Source: Flavobacterium hibernum (GTDB taxonomy: Bacteria > Bacteroidota > Bacteroidia > Flavobacteriales > Flavobacteriaceae). Taken from it: DNA of 64,000 bases. The translations under genes and the position numbers were made by a program. Below are positions 9,553-19,090 of the stretch, in pieces. The number at the start of each line of letters is the position of its first letter. Within the stretch, counting starts at the first letter, position 1. The notes beneath the pieces were generated by a model. The model worked only from the letters and a program-made list of their open reading frames with translations, was not told the DNA's origin and ran no database searches. Where the stretch lies: contig NZ_JPRK01000016.1 in the NCBI RefSeq assembly GCF_000832125.1, positions 1 to 64,000 of the forward strand, given 5' to 3'.

Positions 9553-10105
9553 AGCTTCTAGTTTTTATAAATTTGGCAGGATTCCCTCCTACTATGGTAT
9601 TTTTTTCGACATTCTTGGTAACCAAACTTCCTGCACCTACAATAGCATTTTCTTCTATTGTTACTCCTGGCATTATAATAGCTCTTACTCCAATAAATAC
9701 TCCTTTTTGAATGGTTATTTTTTTGGTTATTAAGTTTAGTGCTGCATTTTCGAATGCATGAGTTCCTGTGCATAAGTAAACTTCCTGTCCCACTGTAGCG
9801 TGTTCAAATATTTCTATAACACCTAGCGTATAAGCATTGGCTCTATCGCCAAGACACGCATGATCGTGCAATATTAAATTCCAAGGAATTTGGATTCTTG
9901 CTCTTTGATGCACAAATGGTTTACCGTAAATGGTACATCCAAATAATCTAAGCCAGAATAATCTCCAAGAATTGGCTGGTTTTGGTGTCCAAACACAAAA
10001 TAATAACCAAACGTATTCCCAAAGCAGCATTTTTATTCGATGCGATATTGTCCAAGGTGAATCGTAAGGCGAATCTTGACTGTATTGTATAGTTGTACTA
10101 TTCAT
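9545..10105 (-). CDS. WcaF-like sugar O-acetyltransferase
   Basis: A left-handed beta-helix acyltransferase of 186 residues, expected to move an acetyl group from acetyl-CoA to a sugar hydroxyl. The N-terminal part (PYDSPWTISHRIKMLLWEYV, then NSWRLFWLRLFG) is typical of WcaF-like enzymes of colanic acid clusters. Hexapeptide repeats run through about residues 75-180, including IGVRAIIMPGVTIEENAIVG and the final NPAKFIK. The likely catalytic His is in GTHAFE. It overlaps both neighbours by 8 bases. Confidence 0.88.
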   Translation of the reverse strand: MNSTTIQYSQDSPYDSPWTISHRIKMLLWEYVWLLFCVWTPKPANSWRLFWLRLFGCTIYGKPFVHQRARIQIPWNLILHDHACLGDRANAYTLGVIEIFEHATVGQEVYLCTGTHAFENAALNLITKKITIQKGVFIGVRAIIMPGVTIEENAIVGAGSLVTKNVEKNTIVGGNPAKFIKTRSFE

Positions 10106-11201
10106 TTAATAATGATTGAAAATCCTCAATAAACATTTTGGCAATTTTAGTGGTCGAAAAATCATCAAAAACTTTTCTTCCATTTAAAGAAATTTTGTCA
10201 CGAAGTTCTAAGTCCGTCATCAACCTAATTAGTTGATCTGAAAGTTGCTCTACCTGATTGTTACTGCTTTGATTAAATCTCAAACAATTTACTTCGTCAA
10301 GCGCATACTCATTAAAACAATCGTGATTAGACAGAACGGTTGCGCATCCGTAAGACATTGCTTCTCGAGGAGCAACAGGGCCAGCATCTCCGGTTCCGTC
10401 TTGTATTGGGTAACAAAAAATTTTAGATTCAAAATAAAATTTAGATAATGCGTCTTGGTCGTAAACTGAACCAACAAAATTTACATTTCCTTTTTTACTT
10501 TTTAAACTCTCAAAATAGGCCTCGCCGCCACCACCTTCTGCCGGCTGCCATGGACCTACAATATTTAATGTCCAATTTTTAGAAATATGTTCCGGAATAC
10601 TATTAAAAGCATCTATTAAAACATGTACTCCCTTTTCTTTATCAAGTCGGCCAACAAATAAAATGGTATTTGTTTTTTCTACTTTAAAATCTTTGAGCTG
10701 AAAAGGAACCGGATTAGGAATATATGAGATTTTATTATGATGTTCTGGTTTAATTTTCTCTTTGACTAAGTCAAAAATCATTGGAGAACAGGCTCTAAAT
10801 TTACTTGCGTTGCTGTATAATTTCATTTGCCATTTTGGCCTTCTCTCTACACTAACATAAACTTTTCCTTTTCTCTTGTTTCTAAAAAAAATTGGTAACC
10901 AAAAAGTATTTGATACTACGATATCACTATCAATATGTTTTAATGTTCTTAAAGTATAGATTAGATCATAAAATTTTAAAATCATTAAACTTTTGGGTGT
11001 CGAAAAACCTTTAACTCGAATATGTGATACTCCATTTATGTTTTCTTGATCCTCAAACGATGGATACGATCTGCTGATGTGTGTAACTTCGTGGCCTAGA
11101 TTGACAAACTCCTGCCCTAACTTAAAATATATTTTTTCGACTGCTCCGCCCAATATTGGAGGAACTGGAATAAAAGCGCCCTGAACTATAGTTATTTTCA
11201 T
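10098..11201 (-). CDS. family 4 glycosyltransferase
   Basis: A GT-B fold retaining glycosyltransferase of 367 residues. The N-terminal domain begins MKITIVQGAFIPVPPILGGA with the Gly-Gly loop usual in GT4. The C-terminal donor-binding domain shows TILFVGRLDKEKGVHVLIDA and the EX7E-like region around VAPREAMSYGCATVLSNHDC. It is cytoplasmic and predicted to add one residue of the repeat unit. It lies 4 bases from its upstream neighbour and overlaps the WcaF-like gene by 8. The donor sugar is unknown. Confidence 0.9.
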   Translation of the reverse strand: MKITIVQGAFIPVPPILGGAVEKIYFKLGQEFVNLGHEVTHISRSYPSFEDQENINGVSHIRVKGFSTPKSLMILKFYDLIYTLRTLKHIDSDIVVSNTFWLPIFFRNKRKGKVYVSVERRPKWQMKLYSNASKFRACSPMIFDLVKEKIKPEHHNKISYIPNPVPFQLKDFKVEKTNTILFVGRLDKEKGVHVLIDAFNSIPEHISKNWTLNIVGPWQPAEGGGGEAYFESLKSKKGNVNFVGSVYDQDALSKFYFESKIFCYPIQDGTGDAGPVAPREAMSYGCATVLSNHDCFNEYALDEVNCLRFNQSSNNQVEQLSDQLIRLMTDLELRDKISLNGRKVFDDFSTTKIAKMFIEDFQSLLNE

Positions 11202-11205
11202 TGCT

Positions 11206-12279
11206 TTAAATATTATTATACAATTCGATCATATTTTTTCCAATTGCCTTTATGTCGTATTTTTCTTTAACTAATTTTTTACCATTAAATCCCATTCTGT
11301 GTAATTTGTCGGTTGATGTATCGAAAACTTCTACTAAAGTTGATTGTATATTCTCAACAGACAAATCGATCCACCAGCCACAATTAAAATTTTCTAAATC
11401 CTCCCAAGGTGTTCCTGTAGTTGTTATTACGGGTACGCCAACTGCCAATGCTTCGGCTACTACGATACCAAAATTTTCGCTATGAGTTGGTAAAACCATT
11501 ACATCTGCTGATCTCAAAAAATTCCATTTTTCTTCCTCGTACAAAGCACCAACAAAATGTACATTTTCTAGATCCTTAGCACTCTCGATTAAACCTGATA
11601 TATAAGTCTCGTCACCGTTTCCTGCTATTTCCAGAGTCCAGCCTTTTGTATCACAATTCCTCCAGGCTTCCAGTAATATTTCGATACCTTTTTTGGGATG
11701 AATACGAGATAAAAACACCATTTTTTTAGTACCATAATATTCCTTTTCGATTACTGATTCCCCCAAATCAATACCGTTGGGAATAATTGTGATATTATTA
11801 TCGAATTTTAATCTTCGAATACTATCTTTTTCCATTTGTGCAGTAGCATGAATATGATCTACTTTTTTAATGGCTTTATGCTGAAACAAAAAAAGAGCAA
11901 CTTTTTTCTTCAAAGGATTATGTTGTATGATCCAGGATTCTAACATTCCGTGTGGCGATAACACAACTTTTATTTTTAGTTCTTGTGCCGCTTTTTGAAA
12001 ACCCCAATTTTGTGGACTCCAAATTCCATTAATATGTACAACATCCGGTTTTTCATTTTTGAGAAAAACACGAAATTCTTTCAATAAAGAAAACCAGCGT
12101 AATATATTTCCGTTGAAGAATTTTATAGAAACTCCATCAATATTTATAGGTTGCTCAGAAATTCCTGTTGCTATTATAAAGGAGGTATCTTTATTTAAAG
12201 CTTTACTCAATAACCGCATGTATTCTGTGGTTCCGCCAGCGCTTTTGTCGATACTTGCTATATAATGAACTACTTTCAT
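11206..12279 (-). CDS. family 4 glycosyltransferase
   Basis: A 357-residue GT-B fold enzyme. The acceptor domain begins VVHYIASIDKSAGGTTEYMR. The donor domain carries KKMVFLSRIHPKKGIEILLE and the EX7E motif in THSENFGIVVAEALAVGVPV. It belongs to the capsule operon and overlaps the upstream glycosyltransferase gene by 4 bases (ATGA). It resembles WcaI/RfaG-like enzymes in layout, but the sugar and linkage cannot be inferred. Confidence 0.9.
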   Translation of the reverse strand: MKVVHYIASIDKSAGGTTEYMRLLSKALNKDTSFIIATGISEQPINIDGVSIKFFNGNILRWFSLLKEFRVFLKNEKPDVVHINGIWSPQNWGFQKAAQELKIKVVLSPHGMLESWIIQHNPLKKKVALFLFQHKAIKKVDHIHATAQMEKDSIRRLKFDNNITIIPNGIDLGESVIEKEYYGTKKMVFLSRIHPKKGIEILLEAWRNCDTKGWTLEIAGNGDETYISGLIESAKDLENVHFVGALYEEEKWNFLRSADVMVLPTHSENFGIVVAEALAVGVPVITTTGTPWEDLENFNCGWWIDLSVENIQSTLVEVFDTSTDKLHRMGFNGKKLVKEKYDIKAIGKNMIELYNNI

Positions 12280-13448
12280 TTTTCTTGTAAAATTTCTTGA
12301 TAAATGGCTTCTATTGAATTGACAAAACCTTGAGCCGAAAACTCTTTTGATCGCAAGATTGATTTTGATACGGCATCTTTGCGCTCTTCTGGACTAAGCT
12401 GAATTACTCGTTCTAATTCTTTGGCTGTAATCATTTTCCAACCTGATAATTTTCCTGAATCGGCTGGCTTTTTTGGTATGTAGAACCCTGCATCGGCTGC
12501 GACTTCTTTCATCGGATCTTCGTTGGTTGTTATTACTAAACTTCCTGAAGCCATTGCTTCTACGATTGGCCAACCAAAACCTTCGTATAATGATGGAAAT
12601 AACATTACAGATGCGCCTTGATAAAACTGTTGTAATTGCAAATCGTCGATGTTGTTAATAAAATGAATTGATTTTGAAACCAATGATCTTTCTTTAAAAT
12701 CAATCATTTCTTCGGTTGGTGGTTCGCCCGCTAGAATCAATGGTAATTTTATATCAAAATCTTTTGCCCATTGATCGTAGATTTCCAGAACTCCTAATTT
12801 GTTTTTATAAAAAGCATTTCCTCCAACATGCAAAATATATCCTTTAGACAAATCGATGTTATGCTTACTAGACAATTTCTCTCTTATTGCTGTGGAATCA
12901 TTTGCAGGCTCAAAATCCTGATTCATTCCGTTGTAAACTACTCGAGATATTGTTGGTTTTTTGTTTAGTAAAAGATGCAAATCAATTTGAGTCTTTTTAG
13001 AAATTGATATAAAATTTCTTGCTTTACAATATCCCCAAAAAATAAATTTTTGATAATATTTTCCGGTTACGCTTGTTTTATTTTCCTGCAATAATCCAAA
13101 AGCCGATTGTTGCGCCAAAAAATCGTGGCAATGCATTACGTGATATCTTTTTTTTACCAAGGGAACCCAAGGTCCTAATGCATTGTCTGAAAAAACAAAT
13201 AGTGTTTCTTTACTACAATTAAGCAATTTGATTTTTACTGCTATAGGAAAAACTACATACTGATCTAAATAACCAAACCATTTTTCTAGAACAGGCTTTT
13301 TAAAAGAGAGTTTGAAAAAAAATGCTTTGGGACTCCATACGGTCAGCTCATGTCCTTTTTGTTTCATTCCCCCTATAATCATTTGAGCGAATCGAGGCAT
13401 GCTTTTATGCCCTAAAAAAGTAGGATGAGTAAACAATACTATTTTCAT
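12276..13448 (-). CDS. family 4 glycosyltransferase
   Basis: A 390-residue GT4 enzyme. The C-terminal half has ILHVGGNAFYKNKLGVLEIY and the donor-binding motif FPSLYEGFGWPIVEAMASGS with the two conserved glutamates. It starts within the stop of the polymerase gene (4-base overlap) and ends in a 4-base overlap with the next transferase, so expression of the set is coupled. It most likely acts in the cytoplasm on the lipid-linked repeat unit. Specificity is unknown. Confidence 0.9.
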   Translation of the reverse strand: MKIVLFTHPTFLGHKSMPRFAQMIIGGMKQKGHELTVWSPKAFFFKLSFKKPVLEKWFGYLDQYVVFPIAVKIKLLNCSKETLFVFSDNALGPWVPLVKKRYHVMHCHDFLAQQSAFGLLQENKTSVTGKYYQKFIFWGYCKARNFISISKKTQIDLHLLLNKKPTISRVVYNGMNQDFEPANDSTAIREKLSSKHNIDLSKGYILHVGGNAFYKNKLGVLEIYDQWAKDFDIKLPLILAGEPPTEEMIDFKERSLVSKSIHFINNIDDLQLQQFYQGASVMLFPSLYEGFGWPIVEAMASGSLVITTNEDPMKEVAADAGFYIPKKPADSGKLSGWKMITAKELERVIQLSPEERKDAVSKSILRSKEFSAQGFVNSIEAIYQEILQEK

Positions 13449-14743
13449 TTATCTGTTTTCAAGTTCATATTTATACTGGCTACTAAAAGTCCTACTGTAA
13501 GAACAGAACATCCTAACATACTGGGTTGAGCCCATTGCCCTAAAGTAATTAGATATAAAGCTGTACCGCAAAACGTTAGGGGTGACAATCTATTTTCTTG
13601 TGGTAATTTTATGGATTTGAAAAACAAATTAATCGCCAAGATTAATCTTAAAAGAATAAGACCGCCTCCTAAAATAAGACCTTGTTCTCCACCAACTCTA
13701 CCTAATTCATCTTCGGCAATTAAAAACGAATTACTACCAGACAGCATTTGTGCTCCTGCATTGGTTCCCATTCCTAGTTTACCAACGAATAACGGTAGAT
13801 TTAATAAGTTAACTATTGGTCTAACAAAATCGCCTAAAATTCTTGAAAAGAATGATTGCTCGAATCCACCACTTTGTCCGCTCGCCGTATCAACTCTACT
13901 CATAAAAACTTCGGTTCCTATATTAAAGACTGAAGTTGTACTTTGTAAAACAGCAAATAATAAGAATAATGCACAAATGGTAAAGGCTACTTTCATTATC
14001 TGCTTAAAACTGGTAGCAGAACCAATAAAAGCAAAAACTCCTACTAAGATTACGCCTCCAACTGCTGTTCTACTTACTGTTAATGGCAAACTAAATATTA
14101 AAGCTAGTGTACTGGTATAAAGCAAAATCTTAGAAACTCGCTCTTTTGATAACCAAAAATAAAAGACAAATACAGAAACCATTATATAAAAAGATGCCAA
14201 TCCTGTAATGAATGAAAAAGTGCCGGGAGGTCTAAAATAACCCATCGCTCCAGAAAAACCTGCACTTCCTTCGCCTCCCAATCCTCTGTTTATAAAAGCT
14301 GATTGAGGACTTATAAATTGTAAGTAAACAATTAATGTCATCAAGATATTTAAGGCTAGCAACGCATACCCCATTTTGAGAATATCGTCTTTGGTGAAAA
14401 CAGCTCCAATAATAAAAATTAAAGGAAAATGTAGCAGCATAATTCGTGCACCGTATATCCCGACAAATAAATTACCATGACCAAAAGTTAGCGTTATAAT
14501 TAATGCCAGAATTGTAATGATGGAACTGAAAACTACATAGCCGTTTAAAAAATTTACATTTAAATAAATGGCTCTGATAATTATAAATATTGCAACAGGA
14601 TCACGTACGATTAGCAATGGAGTAGCTAAACCAGGTAAAACCCATTTACGCAATGCTCCCTCAAAAATCCACAAGAAAAAATACAGCCAAATCGCTATTT
14701 TTATAGACTTATAATTTTTAATATTTGCGATACTATCTTTCAT
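13445..14743 (-). CDS. O-antigen/capsule repeat-unit polymerase (Wzy-like)
   Basis: A polytopic inner-membrane protein of 432 residues with about ten hydrophobic helices. A longer hydrophilic periplasmic loop in the second half (about 265-345) contains FMSRVDTASGQSGGFEQSF. This layout, the lack of soluble domains and its place among glycosyltransferase genes with Wzx, Wza and Wzc partners identify it as the Wzy polymerase or an O-antigen-ligase-family protein. Wzy proteins share little sequence, so the name rests on topology and context. It is translationally coupled to the next gene by a 4-base overlap. Confidence 0.8.
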   Translation of the reverse strand: MKDSIANIKNYKSIKIAIWLYFFLWIFEGALRKWVLPGLATPLLIVRDPVAIFIIIRAIYLNVNFLNGYVVFSSIITILALIITLTFGHGNLFVGIYGARIMLLHFPLIFIIGAVFTKDDILKMGYALLALNILMTLIVYLQFISPQSAFINRGLGGEGSAGFSGAMGYFRPPGTFSFITGLASFYIMVSVFVFYFWLSKERVSKILLYTSTLALIFSLPLTVSRTAVGGVILVGVFAFIGSATSFKQIMKVAFTICALFLLFAVLQSTTSVFNIGTEVFMSRVDTASGQSGGFEQSFFSRILGDFVRPIVNLLNLPLFVGKLGMGTNAGAQMLSGSNSFLIAEDELGRVGGEQGLILGGGLILLRLILAINLFFKSIKLPQENRLSPLTFCGTALYLITLGQWAQPSMLGCSVLTVGLLVASINMNLKTDK

Positions 14744-14769
14744 TTATAATTTATTGGTCTCTTTTTATT

Positions 14770-16011
14770 TTAATTCTCACTAGAACTTAATACAGTACAA
14801 ATTTTATTAGCATAACTATCCCAACTATAGGTATCTGCAAGTTGTTTGGCTTTTTTTCCCATTTGAAAAATTCTATTTCTATTAGCCAAAAACCAATTGA
14901 TTTTATCTGCAATAGCGTCTGGATTTCTAATTGGAACTAAAAAGCCTGTTTCTTCATCAATTACTAAATCTTCTGCTCCTGTATTTGGGGTAATAATTAT
15001 TGGTAATCCCTGACTCATTGCTTCCTGAATAACCAATGCTCTGCCTTCTACAATAGATGGAAGACAAAATACATCGCAGGTTCTCATTAATTCCAAAACT
15101 TTATCATGTGATCTTGTTGGTTCATATGTAAACTTTACCTGATCTGTATAAAAAGAAAGTGGTGCGGCTAATGAACCTAAAACGACTAACTCGACTTTTG
15201 AAGCGTCAACTAATTCTATGGCGTCAAATAAATCGGCCAATCCTTTACGTTGCGTCATTGAGCCTACAAATAAAATTCTCAGTCTTTTAGTTTTGCTTTT
15301 TTCCTCCAAATCAAATTCATTTGATGAAAAAGGTGTCCCAAACGGCGATTGAATAATTTTCTTTTTATTGGCCCATTCAGGTAATGACTGGCGCACAAAA
15401 TCGCTTGCCACAACAATTGTATCTGCTAATTCTAATTCCCTTTTTTTTCTTTCTAACTTTTTACCACTATCATGAATTCCGCCGCCGAGTGTAAATGCCC
15501 AACTTGATTTTCTAATGGCTTCTTCATGTAGTAATTCTTGTAAAAGGGTATGATATGCAATAGGTAAATCGTAAATGCATTCTAAGCCTAGTTTTTTTGC
15601 GGCAATAAATGTTTCAAGCGCGCCATCTTCGTAAGCATAAACAGCAGTTAATCCGTTCTTTTTTGCATCTAAGAGTTTCTTTGAGATTTTTTTATCTAAA
15701 TTATGATATACTTTATCTACCGAAAAAATTCCTGTTTCTGATTTTGTTAAAGCATTCAAACTTAATTTTGAAGCAATCATTCTTCCTATTTCTTTTACCG
15801 GATAAATCTCTGTATACGCCTGTAATCCAGAATCAAACGAACGTCTTTTTATATCTCCTAAGCCTTTTAAATTTGCTATTTTATGCCAAAAATTATTTGG
15901 AAATACAGCAATCGAAGTATGAAATTGATACAATAATCCTTGAGTTAAAAATCCTTTTGCTATAGCGCGTACATTACTATTTCCGGAAGGATGAGAAATA
16001 AGAATTTTCAT
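14770..16011 (-). CDS. family 4 glycosyltransferase
   Basis: A 413-residue GT-B enzyme. The N-terminus MKILISHPSGNSNVRAIAKG is typical of transferases with an HP-G loop. The donor domain shows LRILFVGSMTQRKGLADLFD and the EX7E motif in LPSIVEGRALVIQEAMSQGL. It overlaps the upstream gene by 4 bases and lies 26 bases from the polymerase gene. It is predicted to add a sugar to the growing repeat unit on the cytoplasmic face. Substrates are unknown. Confidence 0.88.
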   Translation of the reverse strand: MKILISHPSGNSNVRAIAKGFLTQGLLYQFHTSIAVFPNNFWHKIANLKGLGDIKRRSFDSGLQAYTEIYPVKEIGRMIASKLSLNALTKSETGIFSVDKVYHNLDKKISKKLLDAKKNGLTAVYAYEDGALETFIAAKKLGLECIYDLPIAYHTLLQELLHEEAIRKSSWAFTLGGGIHDSGKKLERKKRELELADTIVVASDFVRQSLPEWANKKKIIQSPFGTPFSSNEFDLEEKSKTKRLRILFVGSMTQRKGLADLFDAIELVDASKVELVVLGSLAAPLSFYTDQVKFTYEPTRSHDKVLELMRTCDVFCLPSIVEGRALVIQEAMSQGLPIIITPNTGAEDLVIDEETGFLVPIRNPDAIADKINWFLANRNRIFQMGKKAKQLADTYSWDSYANKICTVLSSSEN

Positions 16012-17090
16012 GAGATGGATATTGATTTAATAAACTGATTTGCCAAAAGATTCAAATTAAAAACTTGAACTGTTGTTGGATTTAATTTCAAATTATTTTT
16101 TTCGTACTTAATAATATGTGGTATGCTGTATTGACCTTTTGTTGGTGTCCATTCGCGCGAAACACAAATGGTATTTATTTGATGTTCTTTGTAAGCTGCA
16201 AATACACCGCTTTTTTCAGTCTGGAAATAAGGTGTGGTTGATATTCCAAAATCACTATCAATTAGTACTTGAGAAATTACTGCTTCTGGCTGGATTCCCA
16301 TTACTTCGTAAACTATTTTTTTGCTTTCTAATACTTCTTGATATCTAGAAAGTTCCGTACCATTTTTACCTATAAAAACAAATTTTATTGGCTTGCTTAA
16401 TTTGCTTTCAAAACTTACTAAATCATCTATAAACTCTTTAAAAGAGGCTCCTGGATGAATGCTTCCAAATAATACTATTTGAGTAAACTTATTCGCTTCG
16501 TTCTTAACTGCTGTTAAGGGTATGTTTCCACAAATTGGCAAAATAACTGCCTCAATTTTATGTGACTGAAGAAAAAATTGATACAACTTATTTTGTGTAT
16601 TGATAAAATGTGGCTTAGTATTACGAATTATTTGTTTTACAATTAATTGCTGTACTACACCAATGCATTTTTGTTTCAACGAAGATTCAATATCTATTCC
16701 TATCCATAATTCATGAAACATAATATGCCATTTGTGATTTCCCTTTAATTTTTTAAAAAAAGAAGGCAACCAGAATGGTAGTCCCTTTGGGTTAAAACTA
16801 TAAGGCACATATTGTAACGAAATCCACTGAGGCTTAAAATCGTTTAAAATATCCTGAGTCCATGTGAATCGCTCTTGCTTTGAAGCTGTTATAGGAATCC
16901 GATTTACAGCAACTTTAGTTCCTTCGATTTCCTGAAACTCGGTTAAAAAAGAAGTTGCCTGATGATCGCACAACGACAATATCTTAACCCCATGTCCTAT
17001 CCTTATAAGTTCTCCACACAAACGACGTGTGTAATCGCCTACGCCATCTTTTCCTGGCTCGACCGATCCGCAGATGAAGAGGATATCCAT
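16008..17090 (-). CDS. putative GT-B glycosyltransferase
   Basis: A 360-residue cytoplasmic protein that starts MDILFICGSVEPGKDGVGDY, a glycosyltransferase-like N-terminal strand and Gly loop (compare GGVGDY in GT4/GT5 enzymes). A second Rossmann-like domain begins around TQIVLFGSIHPGASFKEF. The EX7E donor motif of standard GT4 enzymes is weak or absent near STTPYFQTEKSGVFAAY. It is probably a divergent glycosyltransferase. Its start lies 52 bases inside the upstream exostosin-like gene in a different frame. The start is supported by the immediate beta-strand and Gly motif. Confidence 0.72.
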   Translation of the reverse strand: MDILFICGSVEPGKDGVGDYTRRLCGELIRIGHGVKILSLCDHQATSFLTEFQEIEGTKVAVNRIPITASKQERFTWTQDILNDFKPQWISLQYVPYSFNPKGLPFWLPSFFKKLKGNHKWHIMFHELWIGIDIESSLKQKCIGVVQQLIVKQIIRNTKPHFINTQNKLYQFFLQSHKIEAVILPICGNIPLTAVKNEANKFTQIVLFGSIHPGASFKEFIDDLVSFESKLSKPIKFVFIGKNGTELSRYQEVLESKKIVYEVMGIQPEAVISQVLIDSDFGISTTPYFQTEKSGVFAAYKEHQINTICVSREWTPTKGQYSIPHIIKYEKNNLKLNPTTVQVFNLNLLANQFIKSISIS

Positions 17091-18064
17091 TTTATATATT
17101 TATTTTTATAGTATCTTAATAAATTTCGAAAATGAAAAGGTTCAAAAAACCTCAAATATTCTCTTAAATAATCTAAAACTGAAAGTTCATTTCTGTAGGC
17201 GTGTAATTGGGATGCTGCATCTGAAAGAAAATGAAATTGATTTTCAAACGACATGTATTTTTCATAGTTCTTTCTTGCATTGAGTCCTAATTCAAGACAT
17301 TCTGCTTCTCTATTTTTAAGAATAGTCTCTATTTGACTTATATCTTTTTCTTTGATACGAATTGAACAACTGTCCCAATCAATTTCTTCACATTCTACCC
17401 AGTCGTCAGAAATTATTACCGGTGCAATTCCCACTTTCATACTCTCATATTGTCTGTAAGAACTAGGACCAATACCACGAGGACATAATATAAATTTACT
17501 TTGAAATAAAATTTCGGCATATTTTTCAAAATACTTATTTCGGTCTTCCTCATTTAATTCCCACGAATTATAATCTTTTGTATCATGAATATTGTCGCCT
17601 CCCCGAAACCTATTTATAATTTCTTCTCTTACCGCAGGATATGTTCTCGAAGCTCCCATGAAAGAAAATAAATATTTCTTTTCATAAATCTTATCGGGTG
17701 TATATTGAATATAAGGATTTGTCGAAATTTGCTCCAGATAATGATAAGGTCGATGCATCTTTTTATTATAACTAGAATTGCAAACCGACGGCGAAATTGT
17801 GGGCATCAAAGTAAGATGCTCGTCATTATCATGATATAAATAACATTTCTTTTTGTATTGTTTATATACAGGATGTTTTAATACTTCAAAAAAATAGGGA
17901 TCAGAGCCAGGGTGATGTTCAACAAAGATTATAAGATCTGCTGACTTAGGATTATCTGCTAAAACATACTTTTTAAATGGATCATACAAGCTAGACTTTT
18001 TTAAATTTTGGAATGCAAAATTAGACTGGCTTTCATCATAAGCGGATAATATATATACTTTCAT
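17039..18064 (-). CDS. exostosin-like glycosyltransferase (GT47 type)
   Basis: A 341-residue protein resembling the exostosin domain. It has a central FSFMGASRTYPAVREEIINR segment, then FILCPRGIGPSSYRQYESMK followed by GIAPVIISDDWVECEEIDWD. This order is the hallmark of GT47 proteins (CPRG...S.R..E....G.iPVii.D). In bacteria such enzymes occur in capsule and LPS clusters and may transfer xylose, GlcA, Gal or other residues. The operon also supplies UDP-GlcA and UDP-xylose. The C-terminus overlaps the next gene by 52 bases. Confidence 0.8.
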   Translation of the reverse strand: MKVYILSAYDESQSNFAFQNLKKSSLYDPFKKYVLADNPKSADLIIFVEHHPGSDPYFFEVLKHPVYKQYKKKCYLYHDNDEHLTLMPTISPSVCNSSYNKKMHRPYHYLEQISTNPYIQYTPDKIYEKKYLFSFMGASRTYPAVREEIINRFRGGDNIHDTKDYNSWELNEEDRNKYFEKYAEILFQSKFILCPRGIGPSSYRQYESMKVGIAPVIISDDWVECEEIDWDSCSIRIKEKDISQIETILKNREAECLELGLNARKNYEKYMSFENQFHFLSDAASQLHAYRNELSVLDYLREYLRFFEPFHFRNLLRYYKNKYIKWISSSSADRSSQEKMA

Positions 18065-18115
18065 AAAAATATATTTTTATTGAATCAATTTTTAAACATA
18101 ATGAAGCTCTCGTTT

Positions 18116-19087
18116 TTAGACTTTATAAAATCTTCCAATGAATTTAGCTATTTTAATACTTGCCTTTTTTTGATTGATTTTCCATTTGGAATGTGCTAAT
18201 ATTGGACTACCGCAATTTTCCCAATATGCACTATCTTCTCTTCTGGGTATTTTACCGTTTAAGGCTCTTGAAAAATGTTGTGCCTTCCATGGCTTAGGAC
18301 TTCCTAAAGCATGATACATTGTGATGTGTTTCGTTTCAAATCCCATTCCCTCTTTGCCTAAATAGCTAATCGTTCCCGGGTAAGCCTCGACAGTTGCATT
18401 TAAAGCATCTTGATCTGATTTATCAAAAATGGTAAATCCTTCCATTTTTAATATTGTTGAATTGTAGGTTTGATTTGAAAATATCGAATTCTCTAATCCT
18501 CCAATTGCTGTTGCCATATAATTTTGAAGTTGTGTCCACAAAGTCAAAAAAAGTATGTCTTTTTTTAGAAGTCCAACAAAACCTCCATTGACGTAGATTT
18601 GATTCTTAAATTTTAAATCAACGTTATATTTTTTAAAATAATTCCTCCATCCAACTCTTCGTGGGTGAAATTCTTGAAAAGGAGACTCAACGTCTTCGCA
18701 AAGTGCTACTCCACAATTTATCCATTGTTCAAAACAAACCCAAGTGTCATTTACAACAATATCCGGATCAAAATAAAAAAGTGCTTCTACGTTTTCTGCC
18801 GGACCTTCCCATAATTCCAACATAAAGTCAGGTTTGTAATTGGTTAAGCTATAAGTTGTTGTTAATGGCAAAAAAATAAGCTGAATGCCTTCAATTGGTG
18901 TAACAGTCAATGCTCCTTTCCATTTTCCTATTGGCTCTTTTTTTCCGCTTAATGTCCAGCTAGGTAATTCGCCTCGATATCCAACATAAATAGTTCCACG
19001 AAATCCTTTATTATAAAGTGAATTAGAAAGTGTCGCAACTCCATAATGATAATGTCCCTCAAATAAGGTGCAAATAGATGAAACCAT
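18116..19087 (-). CDS. putative GT-A (GT8-like) glycosyltransferase
   Basis: A 323-residue protein I assign only by motif. It has a DxD-like metal site in ALFYFDPDIVV (about residue 108), a YVNGGFVGL segment (about 168) and SDQDALNATV (about 230). This order is typical of GT8 and related nucleotide-diphospho-sugar transferases. The N-terminus SSICTLFEGHYHYGVATLSN fits the nucleotide-binding strand. It lies 3 bases from the acyltransferase gene upstream. No membrane segment is evident. The alternative is another GT-A family with the same core. Confidence 0.65.
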   Translation of the reverse strand: MVSSICTLFEGHYHYGVATLSNSLYNKGFRGTIYVGYRGELPSWTLSGKKEPIGKWKGALTVTPIEGIQLIFLPLTTTYSLTNYKPDFMLELWEGPAENVEALFYFDPDIVVNDTWVCFEQWINCGVALCEDVESPFQEFHPRRVGWRNYFKKYNVDLKFKNQIYVNGGFVGLLKKDILFLTLWTQLQNYMATAIGGLENSIFSNQTYNSTILKMEGFTIFDKSDQDALNATVEAYPGTISYLGKEGMGFETKHITMYHALGSPKPWKAQHFSRALNGKIPRREDSAYWENCGSPILAHSKWKINQKKASIKIAKFIGRFYKV

Positions 19088-19090
19088 TTT

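Noticed and set aside
13611..14120. 169-codon open frame opposite the polymerase gene
   Set aside because: Its translation is a Pro/Lys/Thr-rich shadow of the membrane-protein gene on the other strand, with no family features.
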